From: Catenulispora rubra
GTDB lineage: Bacteria; Actinomycetota; Actinomycetes; Streptomycetales; Catenulisporaceae
Length of the DNA stretch: 64,000 nt
NCBI RefSeq assembly: GCF_015356825.1
Contig: NZ_JAACYW010000013.1
Coordinates: forward strand, 1-64,000
Direction: 5' to 3'
Shown in pieces: positions 51,240-61,100 of this stretch (within the stretch, counting starts at the first letter, position 1; each line of letters starts with the position of its first letter). The position numbers and the translations under genes were made by a program. Below the pieces are notes generated by a model, which was not told the DNA's origin, ran no database searches, and worked only from the letters and a program-made list of their open reading frames with translations.

Positions 51240-52490
51240 GTGAACCGCACCGGGCCACAGCCATCACGCACTCCAGTCCGCCTCCGCGCCAACGGCGTTC
51301 CCCTGCCGACAGGCTCCTCCTTCCAACAAGCGCTCGTCGAGGCCGCGGCCGTCGCCAACCTCAGCCCCTCGTCGCACAACTGCCAGCCCTGGGGCCACGC
51401 CTGGCTGAAGAGCGATCGGGCGAAGGCGTCGGCGTATGAACTACTCGATCTTCTCCCCGGCCACGACGACGCCACCGCCGGCGACCCGGACAACATCTAC
51501 CTCGCGCTCGCTCAAGACACTGACCGCAGTCTCACCGCGCTCCCCGCACACTCCGCCGAAATGCACCTCAGCTGCGGCAGCTACTGGCACCTCCTGCTGC
51601 GTGCACTGGCCGCCCAAGGCTGGGTGCCGACAGCCGTCCACCACATCGAGCCGGAAGCCTTGGACCACGCGGCGCACCGAGCCGCGGCCGACTCCGACTG
51701 GCCGCGCAACTGGCGCATGCTCAGCCTTGCTGTGCTGAGCCGAACCGGCATCCCACGGTCCGCCGATCTCACCGATCTCCGCGCCACAGCAACAGCCAGA
51801 CACACCAACCGTGCCCCCTACCGTGACCTGCGCGTAGCCCCGGAGGCCTTGCACGAACTGGCGCACCTGTCCCCCACAGCCTGGGCCACGAGCAACCCAC
51901 CGCACGTGACGGTCCGCCACCTGCGATCACCCGTAGAGCTGCGGCGCCTCGCGACCTTCATCGCCCACCACGCAGGCAGGGACTTCAGCGACTCCGCAGC
52001 CTGGCGCGAGACCCACTCGTACTTCCGCTGGAGCGCCGAGGACGCCGCGGCACGCCCGGACGGCTTCACCCCCGAACAGGTCTTCGGCGCCGTGTCTACG
52101 CCCCGCCGACTACTGGCGCGCGTCGCCCTGAACCCCGCCGCACTCCCCCACCTCTGCCGACTGGGTTTCGACCGCTATCTGGGCACCCAGCTCGCAAAAA
52201 CCGTACACACCACCCCCGTGATCACGGCAGCCGGCCTACCCACCGATACCCCGACCGCCCCCGACCTCCTCAGCGCCGGCATGTGGCTCGCAAACTACTG
52301 GCTCACCGCCACCCAAGCAGGCCTGGCACTCCATCCGCTGAGCATCCTGACGCAACATGAAGACCTTCGCAGCGAGCTCCAACAACGCTTCGGCCTACCT
52401 GGCAGGACGTTCTTCGTGGCCCGACTCGGCCACCCGACGACCACCACAGCTGCGACGCTGCGACATACCGCTGCAACCCTCACCCTGTGA
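51240..52490 (+). CDS. Nitroreductase-like flavoprotein, possibly RedV-like
   Basis: 416 residues. The FMN-binding pattern LVEAAAVANLSPSSHNCQPW near residue 40 is that of the nitroreductase/Acg-type superfamily, and APYRDLRV and GMWLANYWLTATQAGLALHP fit the later dimer-interface and FMN regions. Proteins of this type accompany redU in prodiginine clusters, so a RedV role is possible but not proven. It may carry out an oxidation in tripyrrole formation, for example alcohol to aldehyde on the bipyrrole, for which no other candidate is seen; this is inference. It is 13 bp after redU and last in the plus-strand block. Confidence 0.7.
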   Translation: MNRTGPQPSRTPVRLRANGVPLPTGSSFQQALVEAAAVANLSPSSHNCQPWGHAWLKSDRAKASAYELLDLLPGHDDATAGDPDNIYLALAQDTDRSLTALPAHSAEMHLSCGSYWHLLLRALAAQGWVPTAVHHIEPEALDHAAHRAAADSDWPRNWRMLSLAVLSRTGIPRSADLTDLRATATARHTNRAPYRDLRVAPEALHELAHLSPTAWATSNPPHVTVRHLRSPVELRRLATFIAHHAGRDFSDSAAWRETHSYFRWSAEDAAARPDGFTPEQVFGAVSTPRRLLARVALNPAALPHLCRLGFDRYLGTQLAKTVHTTPVITAAGLPTDTPTAPDLLSAGMWLANYWLTATQAGLALHPLSILTQHEDLRSELQQRFGLPGRTFFVARLGHPTTTTAATLRHTAATLTL

Positions 52491-52569
52491 CAATTCTCGC
52501 AGGCCTTTGAGTGTGGCTCCACCAAGAACACCGACGGTACCCAGGGCGCGACGCGCGGCTGGCCGCCTC

Positions 52570-52755
52570 GCCGGATGATCCGCTTGACCAGCGGCAGTGC
52601 GGAGCGCAACCGCTGGTTGTAGGCCGATCGGGTCGGCAGGTACGGAAACATGCCGGTCAGGCGTTTGGTCGCGTACCGCGTCCACCGGCACTCCCGTACT
52701 CATCGTCGATCTTCATGTAAAGGGCGATGACGAGGGTCTCCAGGTCCTGATTCAC
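52570..52755 (-). pseudogene. IS982-family transposase remnant
   Basis: Minus-strand fragments in two frames. VNQDLETLVIALYMKIDDEY from a GTG at 52755 matches the N-terminus of IS982-type transposases. MFPYLPTRSAYNQRLRSALP then LVKRIIRR (from 52651) matches their next conserved block. The 60-70 residues normally between these blocks, and the catalytic core, are missing. It lies in the convergent gap after the last red gene, so a mobile element once sat at the cluster boundary. The rest of 52491-52810 holds nothing recognisable. Confidence 0.65.
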
Positions 52756-52810
52756 ACCCAGATCATGGGGCCCTCGCCCTATCTCGCGCCTACCTCGGGA
52801 GTAATTCGGC

Positions 52811-53749
52811 TCAGGTGGTCTGGCCTCGGCTCGCGAGGCGCCGTCTCGCGATCGACAGCGCGGCAAGGAGCACGGGGCCCATGAGCACCGCGCCATACGT
52901 TGCGGTTCGAGGGCCCACGCCGCCGAAGGAATACCAGGGGCTGGTCAGCTGCCATAGCACCTGCGGCGCCATGTATCCCAGAAAGGCGACCGCCGTCGCC
53001 ACCGGCCACACCGGCGACTTCCACGCCTGGACGCATACCGGCACCGCCAAGGCCAGCACGAACGCGCCCAGCACTGCGCCCTCATACGAGTTGATGAGCC
53101 GCCGTGTGTCATTCGACACCACGAAGTCGATGTTGAGAAACACGGCCATACCGGCCATCGGGACGAGGGCGGCGATCCATCTGAGCTGGTGCCGCACCGG
53201 CGAGGCACCAGCTCCGAACGCCAGGAGAACGGCGACAGTGCCCAGCAGCACCGGAATCATGCCGAACAGAAAACCATGGATGACGCAGCCGATCGCCATG
53301 ATCAGACACAGGGCGACCGCGAGCGCACGACCCGATCGGCGCATCCCGGCGACCAACGCCGCGTAGACGATGATCCATCCCGCCCCGGCGCAGGCGAGCA
53401 ACGCCGTATGCCAGAAAGTGTTCGATCCGTCCATGGTGTGCCCGCTGGTGGCTGCGGCCACGAATACTGCGCCGGTCCCATTCACCGCCAGCAGCAGCAC
53501 ACTGAGTAGCGCCATGACTCGCATCGTCTCGGCACGCGTATTCGGTGACGCGGGCGCCGACGCTACCCCGGCATGGGTCCGCACTCCCAGCGTAGCCAGG
53601 CTGAGCACTTCGCCGAGGGCCGGCCAGCGCCGCCCCTCGCCGGCCGTGTCCATGAGAGCGCCGAGGAGTTCCTCCCCGCGCGCTTCCCGATACGACTTCG
53701 GCAAAACCCTCAGCAGCCGCCGATACCGCCGCTGCAGAACGTTGCTCAT
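52811..53749 (-). CDS. Polytopic membrane protein paired with PadR
   Basis: 312 residues. A cytosolic N-terminus (MSNVLQRRYRRLLRVLPKSY, then REARGEELLGALMD) resembles the start of many PadR-linked actinobacterial membrane proteins. About seven to eight hydrophobic helices follow (VMALLSVLLLAVNGTGAV, LIMAIGCVIHGFLFGMIPVL and others). No transport or catalytic motif is seen. The ATG overlaps the PadR stop by 4 bp (ATGA), so it should be controlled by PadR. Confidence 0.8.
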   Translation of the reverse strand: MSNVLQRRYRRLLRVLPKSYREARGEELLGALMDTAGEGRRWPALGEVLSLATLGVRTHAGVASAPASPNTRAETMRVMALLSVLLLAVNGTGAVFVAAATSGHTMDGSNTFWHTALLACAGAGWIIVYAALVAGMRRSGRALAVALCLIMAIGCVIHGFLFGMIPVLLGTVAVLLAFGAGASPVRHQLRWIAALVPMAGMAVFLNIDFVVSNDTRRLINSYEGAVLGAFVLALAVPVCVQAWKSPVWPVATAVAFLGYMAPQVLWQLTSPWYSFGGVGPRTATYGAVLMGPVLLAALSIARRRLASRGQTT

Positions 53750-54105
53750 ACGATCCCTCCCGCCGGGGCACGCCGCAACGTCCCCCTCTTCCGCAGCCTG
53801 TCCAGCGCCACCACTGCCTGTTGGGCGAGCCGGTCCGCCTCCTCCGCGAGGACCTGCGCCCCGGTGTCGGTCAGCCGGTAGTACCGGCGCAGGCGTCCCG
53901 AGACCGTCTCCTCAGCGTCCAGGACCAGCAGACCCTCGCCGGACAGCCTTTCCAGCGCGCCATAGAGAGTGCCTACACGCAGTTGGGTGCGGCCGTCGGA
54001 GAGGCGCTCGACCTCCTGGATGATCCCGTATCCGTGCAGGGGTCCGTCCACGAGCACGGTGAGGATCTGGAACGTCCGCTCCGTCCGTCCACTCGATAAA
54101 CTCAT
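53746..54105 (-). CDS. PadR-family transcriptional regulator
   Basis: 119 residues. PadR winged helix: FQILTVLVDGPLHGYGIIQE, RVGTLYGALERLSGEGLL and RRYYRLTDTGAQVLAEEAD. The ATG at 54105 (MSLSSGRT) is 3 bp from a 12-bp AT-rich palindrome containing a -10-like TATATA, which indicates a leaderless, autoregulated gene. It forms a two-gene operon with the membrane protein. Confidence 0.92.
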   Translation of the reverse strand: MSLSSGRTERTFQILTVLVDGPLHGYGIIQEVERLSDGRTQLRVGTLYGALERLSGEGLLVLDAEETVSGRLRRYYRLTDTGAQVLAEEADRLAQQAVVALDRLRKRGTLRRAPAGGIV

Positions 54106-54108
54106 GCA

Positions 54109-54120
54109 CGATATATATCG
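54109..54120. promoter_or_regulatory. PadR operator/promoter palindrome
   Basis: CGATATATATCG is a perfect 12-bp palindrome 3 bp upstream of the padR ATG. It contains TATATA at a distance that would start the transcript at or next to the ATG. AT-rich palindromes overlapping the -10 are typical PadR targets. Confidence 0.6.
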
Positions 54121-54270
54121 GCAGCCGAGTGGTCGGCGCAAGAGACGGAACCGGGATCAGCACGGATACCGGCACAACCTCACCGAGGCGCCAGCCACCC
54201 GCTCACTGAGCACTTCGGAACAACTCCTCTGGTCGCGCCACTGATGGCGCGGCACGGGATGCAGTTGTAG

Positions 54271-55015
54271 ATGCCTGAGCTCGATGGGGCGGTGCACCCG
54301 GCGGTCGACACCATCGAGAGGCTGATGGACCTGTTGGGCATCTTGGCCCGCCGGGAGGTGGTGCGGACCAGGCAGCGCGCCACCAACGCCATGACCGTCC
54401 AGGTCCTAGAGCAGGGCCGCTACGAGGGCGGGCCGGGTGCCATACGGCGACCTACTCACCGATGCCGGCCCGCACCTCAACCGACGCCTGGCCTGGCGTG
54501 GAGTCCGGTTGCAGCGGTTCGCCACCAACCCGACCGCAGCGTCGATCGTGCGGTGGTTGTTCACGATGCGGTTGCAGGAGATGAGCCTGGCCGGGATCAC
54601 CACGGCCCTGAACAACACGGCGAAGCATCAGTATCAGCTCAAAGGGCTGCTGTGCGGCACACAATGCGGACGCCGGCTCGAAGGGCACCGGACCAATGCC
54701 GTTGCCAGCTACCAATGTCGGCACGACCACACCAGTGCCACGGACTCCAGTGTGCCACGGCCGAGGAACACCTACCTGCGCGAGGACCGCGTCCTGGCCA
54801 AGCCGGCGCTGCTCCACCACATGCTCACCGCCGCCGCACCAGCCGCGGTTGTCACCAGCGCACCTGCCAGCGCCACCCAACCCATCCCACCGAGCCCTGA
54901 GGAGCTGACCGACCACCTGCATACACACGCACTCGTGCTTCGCTACGACCCCAGAACACGGACGCTAAAGACCAGCAGCGAACACCCGGTGCCCATCACC
55001 TCTGATCGGAACGAC
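54271..55015 (+). pseudogene. Decayed large serine recombinase
   Basis: Remnant of a serine site-specific recombinase. One frame (from 54271) reads LARREVVRTRQRATNAMTVQ, then VLEQGRYEGG, the helix before the recombinase domain. The next frame (from 54437) continues PYGDLLTDAGPHLNRRLAW through SIVRWLFTMRLQEMSLAGIT and ALNN. It then jumps to the late zinc-ribbon GLLCGTQCGRRLEG, YQCRHDHTSA, NTYLREDRVLAK and the C-terminal HTHALVLRYDPRTRTLK. So there is at least one frameshift near 54437 and a large internal deletion, and the catalytic N-terminal domain is gone. It probably came from an integrated element at this cluster edge. Confidence 0.75.
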
Positions 55016-55487
55016 ACATCGGACAGTCGGGACGACGCAATAGGGAAGGAGGAGCCGGCTGCACACGACTTGCCGTCATGTCATGACTGTCGTCAAGGAA
55101 CGCACTCGCTGGGAGGTGAGAGGAGGCACGACCAGCGTCCGGGATCGCGCGAGAAGAAGCTCGGGTGCCAGATAGGACAGCCCAAAGGCAGCCCGATATG
55201 GAGTAATTGTGCATCCGCATATGATCATCGCCAGATCCGAAACACGTGATCCCTCAAACCGTCGCGCTGCTCGTGTCTCACACCACGGACGTACCGCCGG
55301 ACCGAACGCCTGTCAGCCCTCATCCACATCCACGCCACCCCCTAGAGTTCAGTAGTTCTCCCGGCTCGGCTTGGCCGATTGGACCCGATACGGTTCAGCG
55401 GTCGACTAATCTGGTCCCGTTTCGCTCGGGCGGCGCGTCAGCGGTGCCAGGTCAAGCAGCTGATCGTGCGACTATGTTGGGGGACTG
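55016..55487. other. Non-coding gap before the conflict module
   Basis: About 470 bp of moderate GC with no recognisable gene. An open frame continues from the recombinase remnant to 55249 but loses homology at about 55015. The promoter of the Trypco1/trypsin-STAND pair should lie in the last 200 bp; I see no clear consensus. GGGGG lies a few bases before the ATG at 55488. Confidence 0.4.
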
Positions 55488-55811
55488 ATGGCGAGTCTTG
55501 CGCGGATACCGTTGGATGACGGCGGCTACATGTTGTTCGAGGCTCCGGCGGTGGGCGGCCCGGTTAAGGCCAGTGGCCTGGGGGACACGATTCGCGAACT
55601 GCCACAGACCCTTGGCAGCCTGCTGGAACCGGTCAAGGCGACCGGTCAGGTGCTGCTCGATCATCTCAAGGCGGCCGGGCCCGGGGAGTTGGAAGTCGAG
55701 TTCGGGTTGGATCTGACCGCACAGGCTGGAGTGGTGATCGCCAAGACCGGGACGGCTTGCCATCTGAAAGTAAAGCTCAAGTGGAAGAAGGGCCAGGACG
55801 ACGAGTCCTGA
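55488..55811 (+). CDS. Trypsin-co-occurring (Trypco1/CU044_2847-like) protein
   Basis: 107 residues: MASLARIPLDDGGYMLFEAP, a helical middle with LPQTLGSLLEPVKATGQVLL, then a beta-rich end GELEVEFGLDLTAQAGVVIA and HLKVKLKW. This pattern (beta strand, helices, EFGLDLTAQAG) is that of the small proteins that sit beside trypsin-like proteases in actinobacterial conflict systems. The stop is 4 bp before the large protease-STAND gene, so the two form an operon. It may be the protease's target, adaptor or inhibitor. Confidence 0.8.
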   Translation: MASLARIPLDDGGYMLFEAPAVGGPVKASGLGDTIRELPQTLGSLLEPVKATGQVLLDHLKAAGPGELEVEFGLDLTAQAGVVIAKTGTACHLKVKLKWKKGQDDES

Positions 55812-55815
55812 GCCC

Positions 55816-58800
55816 GTGAGCGCCGAGTCTGTGGCCGGCGACGTTCGGCCGTCCGACTTGCTCGCAGCGGTCGCGCAGGTGCTCACCCCGACTGGCGAGG
55901 TGGCCGGCTCGGCCTTTCTGGTCGACCAGGGTGAGTTGTCAGCCGGCGAAGAGGCGATTGCTCTCAGTTGTGCGCATGTGCTGATGGCGGCCGGGGCCGG
56001 ACCCGGCGAGCAAGTACTTCTACGCTTTCCGCATGTGCCGCAGGCGCCGAGTGTGCTCGCGGACGTGGAGCCAGCCGGGTGGCGGCCGGCAGAGGCTGCT
56101 GATGTCGCGGTGCTTCGGCTGGTTGTACCGCCGTCGGTCCGTGGCTTGCGGCTGGGAGCGGCGCGCGGTACCGGGGGGCGGAAGGTGGTCGCCTTCGGGT
56201 TTCCCAGTCAGGCACCGCCCGGCGGCCACCACGGCTATGCGGTGGTCGGCGGCCTACTGCCCGGCGGCTCCGAGGTGGGTACCTTGCTTCAGCTGACCGC
56301 CGCCAACGACCTGACTACTGGGTTCAGCGGCGGCCCGGTCCGGGATGAGCTGACGGGGCTGGTGATCGGCATGGTCACCGCGGTCACGTCGCCCGACGGC
56401 TTGGCGCGAGGTCAGCAGATTTGCTATGCCACCCCGACTGAGGAGTTGCGCGCCACCTGGCCTGGGCTGCAGGTTGGTGAGCTGTGCCCGTACATGGGAC
56501 TGGCCCCGTTTGAGGCTGAGCACGCGCAGTGGTTCTTCGGGCGTAGTGAAGCTGTTGCGCGGCTGTTGGAGTTCCTGGCCGCGGCCCCGCCCGTGCTGAT
56601 GGTGTTGGGGCCCTCCGGGGCCGGCAAATCTTCGCTGGTGCGGGCCGGGCTGGTGCCGCAGCTGGCCGCCGGCGCGCTGCCAGGCAGTGACCGGTGGCCG
56701 GTACTGCTGGTCCGGCCGGGTACCGGACTGCCCGGAGAACTTGCGGCGGCGGGCCTGCCAGGCGCCGCCACCGACCTGCCGGCGGCGTTGGCGCAACGAA
56801 TAGCGGACCTTGATCCCGGCACCCGGCTTCTCCTGGTCATCGACCAGTTCGAGGAGCTGCTCACTCGCTCCGGTCCGGATGCGACGGCGGAGCTGGAGTT
56901 GATCAGCGCGGCGGTACGGGCCCATCCGGCACTGCGCACAGTGCTGGTGATACGGGACGACTTCTATCCTCGACTCGCAGCGCTGGCGCCGGAATTGCTT
57001 GAGGCTGCGCGGTCCGGGCTGTGCAACATCCCCGCCACGGTGAGCCGAGCCGAACTGGTCGACATGGTCGAGCGGCCGGCCGCACTGGTGGGACTGCGGT
57101 TCCAGGCAGGACTCGCCGAGCTGATCGTCCGAGACGCGCTGGCAGCCGAGCCGACTGCCGGACCGGGCGGGCTGGCGTCGAGCACTCTGCTGGCGCCGCT
57201 GCAACTGGCGCTGTACCAGCTGTGGGAAAGACGCGAGGACGCTTTCCTCACCCACACCATGTACCTGCAGATCGGCCGGCTGAGCGGAGGGCTGGCGGCA
57301 TCATGCGACACGGTGATGGAGGGCCTGACGGAGCAACAGCGACCGATCGCGCGACGGATACTCACTTCGCTGGTGCGTCCGTCCGACGAGGCTCGACGGA
57401 TCCCCGCGGTGCGTCAGCAGGTGACGGTGGCCGAACTGCGGATGCTCGCGGCAGGGCCAAGTACGCGCCCTGCTAAGAGGCGGAGGCGGGAGGGTCGTAC
57501 GCGAGGGCTCCGGTATCTCATGGCATCGGTGTGGAAGCCGCGTCGGCATTCGGCAGAGCCGCCGGACGAACCCGGTCGTGGAATCTGGCAGCGAGCACGC
57601 CAAGCAGTAGGGATGCCCAGGCGGGAGTCGCTGTTCGCGGTTGGTAAGCAAATGTCGGCGGGGATCAGAGCCACGTTCACCCGGATGCTGCGGCGACAGA
57701 AGCAGGCGTCCGCGACCGGCCGTGAGGTGGGCGACAGCTCGGAGGCAGTGGACCAGGTGCTCGCCGAGCTGGTCCGCCAACGGATTGTCACCACCCGGGT
57801 TCTGGAGATTCCGGACGGCCCGCCGGTCGCTGAGTTGGTCCACGACGCGCTGATCAGGGACTGGGGCGCGTTGCGCTCCTGGGTGGATGAGGACCATCGA
57901 TTTCAGGAGTGGCTGCGCCGCGCGGATGAGCAACGCAAGGCTTGGGAACAGCATCAGATCAACGGCGACCTGCTGGATGGGACGGCGCTTGCCGAAGGCC
58001 TGGAGTGGCAGAGTCAGCGCAACCTGCCCGCCGGCCTGCGCCAGTTTCTGGCTGCGAGCTTGCGCAGCCAGCGGGCCAGAGCTCGCCGGGCGAAGCAGCT
58101 GATCGCTGCACTGGCGTGTTTCCTGGCGTTGTCGTTGATCGGCGCTGGCATGTTCGGCATTGAATGGCGGGCGACGGTCAGCGCCCAGAACGCGTCCCAG
58201 TCCCGGGTATACGCTGCCCAGTCTCAGGCGATACGGCAGGTCAACCCGGAACTGTCAGGACTGCTGGCGATCGAGGCGTACCGGACCAGTCCCACCCCTG
58301 AAGCGGTGCAGAGCCTTTACGCAGCCTCTGACAGTCCGATGCGGCGGCTGCTGACGCCGGCCGCCCCTGCCTACGCCGTCGCTGTGAGCCCGGACTCACG
58401 TACCGCCGTAGTGGGCCAAAGCACAAACGGAGCCCAACTGTGGGATCTGACGACCGGTCGTACGTTGTTCGCCCTCCGTGACCCCAACGCGGTCTGGGCG
58501 GTGGCCTTCAGCCCGGACGGCAAGACTGTGGCGACCGGGTCCAACACCGGCGACATCCAACTGTGGAACAACGCCGACGGCCACCAACTCCACCTCTACC
58601 ACTCAACGGATGGCATCGGGGTCTACAACCTCTCCTTCAGCCCGGACGGCACAACCCTGGCAGCAGCAGACAGCGGGCCAGACGTCGGGCTGTTCACCGT
58701 CGCCGACGGGACCAGCCACCGACTGGACATACCTTCCAGTACTACAGACGGAACGACTGAGAACGTGGAGTCCGTCACTTACTCGCCGGATGGCAAGACC

Positions 58801-61068
58801 TTGGCGATCGGCACCAGCGATGGCGTGGTGCGGCTCTGGAACCTGAGCACCAACCAGCACCGTGACCTGACCGGCCATACCGACACGGTGAACTCGGTGA
58901 CATTCAGTCCGGACGGCACGCTCCTGGCCAGCGGGAGCGGTGACGGGACCGTTCGGCTGTGGAAGGTCGGTGACGGCACAAGCCGCGTCTTGCTCGGTCA
59001 CACCGATGCGGTCAACTCCGTCGCGTTCAGTCCCGACGGAAAGACCGTCGCCAGCGCGTCCGGAGACCAGAGCGTGCGGCTGTGGGACGTAGACACGGGA
59101 GCAGGGCGCAGCCTGACCGGGCACAGCGACACCGTATGGCAGACCGTGTTCAGCAAGGACGGAAAGACTCTGGTCAGTGCCGGAGGCGACGGGGTGCGGA
59201 TCTGGGACCCGGTCGATCGTCGCAGCCGGGCTCTGACGGGAGTCAGAAGTGTGCAGGCGCTCGCGTTCGCGCCGGACGGGAACAGCCTCGCCGGCGGCGA
59301 CGAGAACGGCTCGATACGCGTATGGGATGTGACGACGGGGCGGACCAGCCAGGTGCTGACGCCGAACACAGGGCTGTTCGCGGTAGCCAGTCGGCCGAAC
59401 AGCTACGAGATGGCGGTGGGCCGAAAGGACGGCACTGTAGCGATGGTCGGCTACGACGCCTCCAACGGAGGTCAACTCACTATGCTGACGACGTTCGGCG
59501 CGCATCACGGCCAGGTGGATTCTGTGGCGTTCAGTCCGGACGGCCGAACGCTGGCGACTGCGGGCGCCGACACCATGGTACGGCTGTGGGATTCGGACAC
59601 CCTGCAGTTGAAGGCCACCTTGACCGGGCACACCGACGCGGTGGTGTGCGTTGCTTTCAGTCCGGACGGGCGCACGCTGGCCAGCGGCAGTGCGGACCAC
59701 ACGATCCGCTTGTGGGACCTGGCCAGCGGCCACAGCCGAGTACTCACCGGACACACCGACTCGGTGGAGTCGATCGCATTCGATCCGGACGGGCGCACGC
59801 TGGCCACCGGCAGCTCCGACCACACGACCCGGTTGTGGGACCTGGCCAGCGGCCACAGCCGAGTACTCACCGGACACACCGACTCGGTGGAGTCGATCGC
59901 ATTCGATCGGGACGGGCGCACGCTGGCCACCGGTAGTGCGGACCACACGATCCGGTTGTGGGACCTGGCCAGCGGCCGCAGCCGAGTACTCACCGGACAC
60001 ACGGGGGCCGTCTGGGCATTGGCTTTCGACGGCTCCGGCGGCCTGGCCAGCGTGAGCGCGGACGAAACGGTGCGACTGTGGGACACCGTCACGGGCACAC
60101 AGCGCATGGTGCTCACCGGGCATACCGGCGCGGTCTGGGGGATCGATCTCGCTCCCGATCAGAAGAACTGGATCACGGTGAGCGAGGATCAGTCGGTCCG
60201 GGAGTGGAGTCTTTCCGGGCACCTGCAGAACACCATGAACATCACTACGGGCCAGGCCGCTGCGATCACGTTCAGCCCAGACGGCCACACCGTCGCCGCG
60301 GCGGCAGACGGCGTGGTCCGAGAGTGGGACCTGACCGCCGATCAACCGACCGCCCGGGCACTCGTCGGCTCATCCCCGGCAGCGATCGCACTGGCCTATC
60401 GCCACGATGGTGGCCTGGTCGCTGCAGGCGGCGTTGACGTCCAGGTCTGGGACACGGCGGCCGGGCAGAGTCGGGACTACCGCACCGACGGCAGCAGAAG
60501 CGTAGCGGCCCTTGCCCCAGACGGACGCGCAGTCGCAGTCAATAATTCCGTTGATCCCGTGCAAATACTCCACCCGGACGGTACAAGGCTCGCAGAGCTC
60601 CCCAATGACTCTGCCACAGTGATCGCCACCGCGTTCAGCTCGGACGATCGCACCTTCGCCGGTGCCGACGCGGCCGGCCACATCCGGCTGTGGGACCTCA
60701 CCACGTTGAAATCACGGATTTTACCTGGGCCCGCTGAAGCGTTGACCGCACTCACGTTCAGCCCGGACGGTCGCACTCTGGCCGGTGTGGCCGCGGACCG
60801 GACAGTCAGGTTATGGGACATCGCCAGCGCCCAGAACCTGGCCATCGGAGAGCAGCTAGGCGCACCGTACGCCGAGACGTTCAGCCCGGTCGGTCACACA
60901 TTGGCCACGGGTGGCGACGACACGTCAGTCCGCCTGTGGGACGTCTCACCACCGGACCCGCAGGACGCCATCTATACCATTTGCCAGGAAGTCGGACGAA
61001 ACATTACTTCTGACGAGGCCCAACTCTATCTGCACACCTCGAACCCGCCCATCCTCTGTGCGAGCTGA
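55816..61068 (+). CDS. Trypsin-nSTAND ATPase-TM-WD40 conflict protein
   Basis: 1750 residues. The N-terminal 220 form a trypsin-like protease with H54 (SCAHV), D96 (ADVAVLRL) and S171 (GFSGGPV). An nSTAND/NACHT-like ATPase follows: CPYMGLAPFEAEHAQWFFGR, Walker A GPSGAGKS (265-272), Walker B LLLVIDQFEEL. A transmembrane helix lies at about 758-786 (LIAALACFLALSLIGAGMFG). Residues about 850-1725 hold roughly 21 WD40 repeats, enough for three seven-bladed propellers. The design suggests a sensor (WD40) that triggers an oligomerising ATPase and unleashes proteolysis, as in abortive defence or signalling. The GTG start is 4 bp after the Trypco1 gene. The trigger and protease substrate are unknown. 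Confidence 0.9.
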   Translation: MSAESVAGDVRPSDLLAAVAQVLTPTGEVAGSAFLVDQGELSAGEEAIALSCAHVLMAAGAGPGEQVLLRFPHVPQAPSVLADVEPAGWRPAEAADVAVLRLVVPPSVRGLRLGAARGTGGRKVVAFGFPSQAPPGGHHGYAVVGGLLPGGSEVGTLLQLTAANDLTTGFSGGPVRDELTGLVIGMVTAVTSPDGLARGQQICYATPTEELRATWPGLQVGELCPYMGLAPFEAEHAQWFFGRSEAVARLLEFLAAAPPVLMVLGPSGAGKSSLVRAGLVPQLAAGALPGSDRWPVLLVRPGTGLPGELAAAGLPGAATDLPAALAQRIADLDPGTRLLLVIDQFEELLTRSGPDATAELELISAAVRAHPALRTVLVIRDDFYPRLAALAPELLEAARSGLCNIPATVSRAELVDMVERPAALVGLRFQAGLAELIVRDALAAEPTAGPGGLASSTLLAPLQLALYQLWERREDAFLTHTMYLQIGRLSGGLAASCDTVMEGLTEQQRPIARRILTSLVRPSDEARRIPAVRQQVTVAELRMLAAGPSTRPAKRRRREGRTRGLRYLMASVWKPRRHSAEPPDEPGRGIWQRARQAVGMPRRESLFAVGKQMSAGIRATFTRMLRRQKQASATGREVGDSSEAVDQVLAELVRQRIVTTRVLEIPDGPPVAELVHDALIRDWGALRSWVDEDHRFQEWLRRADEQRKAWEQHQINGDLLDGTALAEGLEWQSQRNLPAGLRQFLAASLRSQRARARRAKQLIAALACFLALSLIGAGMFGIEWRATVSAQNASQSRVYAAQSQAIRQVNPELSGLLAIEAYRTSPTPEAVQSLYAASDSPMRRLLTPAAPAYAVAVSPDSRTAVVGQSTNGAQLWDLTTGRTLFALRDPNAVWAVAFSPDGKTVATGSNTGDIQLWNNADGHQLHLYHSTDGIGVYNLSFSPDGTTLAAADSGPDVGLFTVADGTSHRLDIPSSTTDGTTENVESVTYSPDGKTLAIGTSDGVVRLWNLSTNQHRDLTGHTDTVNSVTFSPDGTLLASGSGDGTVRLWKVGDGTSRVLLGHTDAVNSVAFSPDGKTVASASGDQSVRLWDVDTGAGRSLTGHSDTVWQTVFSKDGKTLVSAGGDGVRIWDPVDRRSRALTGVRSVQALAFAPDGNSLAGGDENGSIRVWDVTTGRTSQVLTPNTGLFAVASRPNSYEMAVGRKDGTVAMVGYDASNGGQLTMLTTFGAHHGQVDSVAFSPDGRTLATAGADTMVRLWDSDTLQLKATLTGHTDAVVCVAFSPDGRTLASGSADHTIRLWDLASGHSRVLTGHTDSVESIAFDPDGRTLATGSSDHTTRLWDLASGHSRVLTGHTDSVESIAFDRDGRTLATGSADHTIRLWDLASGRSRVLTGHTGAVWALAFDGSGGLASVSADETVRLWDTVTGTQRMVLTGHTGAVWGIDLAPDQKNWITVSEDQSVREWSLSGHLQNTMNITTGQAAAITFSPDGHTVAAAADGVVREWDLTADQPTARALVGSSPAAIALAYRHDGGLVAAGGVDVQVWDTAAGQSRDYRTDGSRSVAALAPDGRAVAVNNSVDPVQILHPDGTRLAELPNDSATVIATAFSSDDRTFAGADAAGHIRLWDLTTLKSRILPGPAEALTALTFSPDGRTLAGVAADRTVRLWDIASAQNLAIGEQLGAPYAETFSPVGHTLATGGDDTSVRLWDVSPPDPQDAIYTICQEVGRNITSDEAQLYLHTSNPPILCAS
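59665..60000 (+). repeat. Near-identical 123-bp WD40 units
   Basis: Units starting at 59665, 59788 and 59911 each begin GACGGGCGCACGCTGGCCA and recur at exactly 123 bp (41 codons). The first two differ at only about nine positions over the full unit. The third diverges after about 90 bp. Similarity this high at the DNA level, silent sites included, indicates recent duplication or gene conversion inside the propeller region. Confidence 0.85.
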
Positions 61069-61100
61069 TTTCATTCCGTAGCCGTAGATTGCCAGGCTGA

